From contig JAJCYX010000343.1 of the NCBI GenBank assembly GCA_029262715.1, positions 1-7,997 on the forward strand: 7,997 bases of DNA, in the 5' to 3' direction. Shown here one piece after another: positions 6,246 to 7,997 of this stretch; position 1 is the first letter of the stretch, and each line of letters starts with the position of its first letter. Position numbers and translations under genes: made by a program. This DNA is from Chloroflexota bacterium. Its GTDB lineage: Bacteria; Chloroflexota; Dehalococcoidia; Lucifugimonadales; Lucifugimonadaceae. Below the pieces are notes generated by a model. It ran no database searches, had not been told where the DNA came from, and worked only from the letters and a program-made list of their open reading frames with translations.

Positions 6246-7219
6246 CCTGCGTGACGAAACGCCAGACCGGCCGCTCCCAGTAGGCTGACATCATCGCCCA
6301 GCGTCGTGATGTGAAGCCTGGGGTCTTGCTGGAAGTGTGCGAGTGAGTAGTTCTTGACCTCAGTGACAACGTCGTCCCATCTGTCTACGAGACCCATCGT
6401 CACACCACCGCCAACTACCAGGGCTTCTGGGTCGAATATGTTCAGCAGGCTCCCGAGTCCGATGCCGATGGCCTTGAGGGCATGCTCCCGGAGCGCCACT
6501 GCTACGGCATCTCCGTTGTTGGCGGCCTCGAACACTAGCTTCGAACTGACCTTCTCGCGATCCCGATCAGCCGCCTCCCAGATCGACGTGATTTCACCTG
6601 CGTCGATGCGTGCGAGTGCCGCTTTTGCGATCGCTGGGCCAGAAGCATTGCCTTCGAAGCAGCCATCGCAGCCGACGTTGCATGTCTGGGCGCCGGGAAT
6701 GACCGTGATGTGCCCAACTTCACCCGCGTGGCCCTCAGAGCCGGTGACCATCTCGCCGTTCGCGATGATTCCGCCACCGACGCCTGTGCTGATCGTGACG
6801 TAAAGAAGGTTCTTTGCACCTTGATGAGGTCCAAACCGGGTCTCGGCGAACGCTGCGAGCGTTGCGTCATGACCGACGTGAACAGGAACGCCGAACCGCG
6901 GCTCTAGCGTCGGTTTCATCGACATCTCGTCCCACGCTTGCAGGTTTGGCGGGTTCTTGTAGATACCGGTCGCTGGATCGAGAGGGCCGGCGGTCGAGAT
7001 ACCGAATCCGACTGGGCTCCCGTGATCTTTCCCGGAATCCCTGGAGTCAAGGGAATCGACCAGATCAGCCAGCCGGGTTGCCGCAACTTCGATGCCGTCG
7101 TCAGGTCGAGTGTCTATTGCGCCGCGAACGAGCAGTTTGCCGCTTTGTGTGACGAGAGCTGCGCGCATGTGCGTCCCGCCAATGTCAGCGGCGATGGCGA
7201 TCGGGTCATCAATGCTCAT
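6242..7219 (-). CDS. ROK family sugar kinase (glucokinase-like)
   Basis: A 325-residue cytoplasmic ROK protein, most likely an ATP-dependent hexose kinase such as glucokinase; the exact sugar cannot be fixed from sequence. The N-terminal phosphate-binding motif ADIGGTHMRAALV begins near residue 11. The second part of the site is GHDATLAAFAE with the probable catalytic Asp118, where His replaces the more usual Asn before Asp. VTISTGVGGGI follows (141-151), then the ROK zinc region GHAGEVGH (163-170) and CNVGCDGC (180-187) with GNASGPAIA. The middle Cys usually found two residues after the first is Val here, and an extra Cys sits at 184. VVGGGVTMG near the C-terminus completes the adenosine site. 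No N-terminal helix-turn-helix is present, so it is a kinase and not a ROK repressor. ATG 7219 has AGGA 12 bases upstream. It lies 36 bases after the SDR gene, probably in one operon. Confidence 0.92.
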   Translation of the reverse strand: MSIDDPIAIAADIGGTHMRAALVTQSGKLLVRGAIDTRPDDGIEVAATRLADLVDSLDSRDSGKDHGSPVGFGISTAGPLDPATGIYKNPPNLQAWDEMSMKPTLEPRFGVPVHVGHDATLAAFAETRFGPHQGAKNLLYVTISTGVGGGIIANGEMVTGSEGHAGEVGHITVIPGAQTCNVGCDGCFEGNASGPAIAKAALARIDAGEITSIWEAADRDREKVSSKLVFEAANNGDAVAVALREHALKAIGIGLGSLLNIFDPEALVVGGGVTMGLVDRWDDVVTEVKNYSLAHFQQDPRLHITTLGDDVSLLGAAGLAFRHAG

Positions 7220-7255
7220 CCGGAACTCGGTCCTGTGTTTCTGGCGCTGAAAACG

Positions 7256-7997
7256 CTAAGACTCCAACCTGTCTCGCCAGTCTTCAGCGTTGTCTACCGG
7301 TGCGTATCCGATTGTGTTTGCTGCATGTTCGATGTCCCAGAAGCGCCAGGTGTTGTTCGAGACTCCGTAGAAGATCTCAAACTTTAGCGGTTGCGTGAGA
7401 GAGCGTTCGACCAATTGTGTGAGGTCCCGATGGCTCAACCATGTGGCCATCTGGCGAACAGATTGCACCGGAGAGTTGTGGCGATTGACAGTGCCGATAC
7501 GAAGGCACGCGACCTCAAGCCCGAACCGTTCTGAGTAGTATCGGCCGGTCGCCTCACCGAACACCTTGCTGATGCCGTAGTCAGAGTCGGGCCGGACCTG
7601 AACTGTGTTGTCGACCCGCTTGAACTCACCGGGCGTCAGACCATCGTAGTTCCCGGCCGATATGTTTCGGTACAACTCGTCGTCTTCGAAGAGACCAACG
7701 GCGTGATTGGAGCTTGCGAAAACGAGTCGCTTCACCCCGCTCTGTCGAGCCGCTTCGTACACATTGTGCGTAGCCGATATGTTGTTCTTGAGCACATCTG
7801 GCCAGGGCGTTTCGACAGGTGCGTTTGCAGCGAGGTGAACTACGGCGTCGATGCCCGCGAAAGCTGGCAGGATTGCGTCGTAGTCCGAGCCGTCCGCAAC
7901 GGTCGTCGGCACGCTGATTTCGTCTGATGGCTCGGTCACATCGAGACCGGAGACGGTGAACTTGTCTTTGAACGCATCTGCCAGCGTTCTGCCAATG
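7256..7997 (-). CDS. NAD-dependent epimerase/dehydratase, uronate-dehydrogenase-like, N-terminus beyond window
   Basis: An extended short-chain dehydrogenase (Rossmann fold). The frame is open to the right edge, where it reads IGRTLADAFKDKFTVSGLD, the end of the GxxGxxG nucleotide loop and second strand. Only about a dozen N-terminal residues are therefore probably missing, and the internal GTG at 7939 is not the true start. The Asp ending TVSGLD favours NAD over NADP. VVHLAANAPVETPWPDVLKNN is the family's HLAA segment. SSNHAVG (about 7698-7718) supplies the catalytic Ser, and YGISK (7565-7579) is the YxxxK pair. The SSNHAVG wording, WLSHRDLTQLV and the C-terminal YGVSNNTWRFWD resemble uronate dehydrogenase, which oxidises hexuronates to aldarolactones; a sugar epimerase is the alternative. 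The stop lies 36 bases before the ROK kinase, supporting a sugar or sugar-acid catabolic operon. Confidence 0.88.
   Translation of the reverse strand, partial: IGRTLADAFKDKFTVSGLDVTEPSDEISVPTTVADGSDYDAILPAFAGIDAVVHLAANAPVETPWPDVLKNNISATHNVYEAARQSGVKRLVFASSNHAVGLFEDDELYRNISAGNYDGLTPGEFKRVDNTVQVRPDSDYGISKVFGEATGRYYSERFGLEVACLRIGTVNRHNSPVQSVRQMATWLSHRDLTQLVERSLTQPLKFEIFYGVSNNTWRFWDIEHAANTIGYAPVDNAEDWRDRLES

Noticed and set aside
6354..6803. 149-codon plus-strand open frame opposite the ROK gene
   Set aside because: Serine/threonine/proline-rich antisense translation of a clear ROK kinase; a shadow.

Overview
The window is a compact bacterial chromosomal segment, moderately GC-rich, with NTG start codons, purine-rich ribosome binding sites and short intergenic gaps. 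It carries six recognisable protein genes in three blocks and no RNA gene, CRISPR array or transposase. The protein flavour (HEAT-repeat protein beside TldD/TldE, ROK kinase, uronate-dehydrogenase-like protein) suggests an environmental Chloroflexota-like bacterium such as a SAR202/Dehalococcoidia relative. That placement is a low-confidence inference from family resemblance, not something the sequence proves.

Layout. (1) Positions 1-1298, minus strand: almost all of folC, the folate polyglutamylation ligase, with its C-terminus cut by the left edge. (2) Positions 1299-1789: a long low-coding stretch holding one copy of a 33-34 bp repeat, short open frames that look like gene remnants, and a strong Shine-Dalgarno. 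(3) Positions 1790-2218, plus strand: a VOC/glyoxalase-fold protein whose 5' end looks frameshifted. (4) Positions 2219-2323: a second repeat copy and a short tandem repeat. (5) Positions 2324-6229, plus strand: probable operon tldD - tldE - HEAT-repeat protein. (6) Positions 6242-7997, minus strand: probable operon of a uronate-dehydrogenase-like SDR, cut by the right edge, followed by a ROK sugar kinase. Blocks 5 and 6 converge, and their stop codons lie in one palindrome.

How the genes work together. TldD carries the zinc HExxxH site and TldE lacks it, as expected for the heterodimeric TldD/E metalloprotease. The HEAT protein 25 bp downstream is probably co-transcribed and is the main unexplained member, possibly a scaffold or adaptor. 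The SDR and ROK kinase fit carbohydrate or sugar-acid catabolism. FolC is housekeeping. No peptide precursor that would make the tld cluster an obvious RiPP locus was seen.
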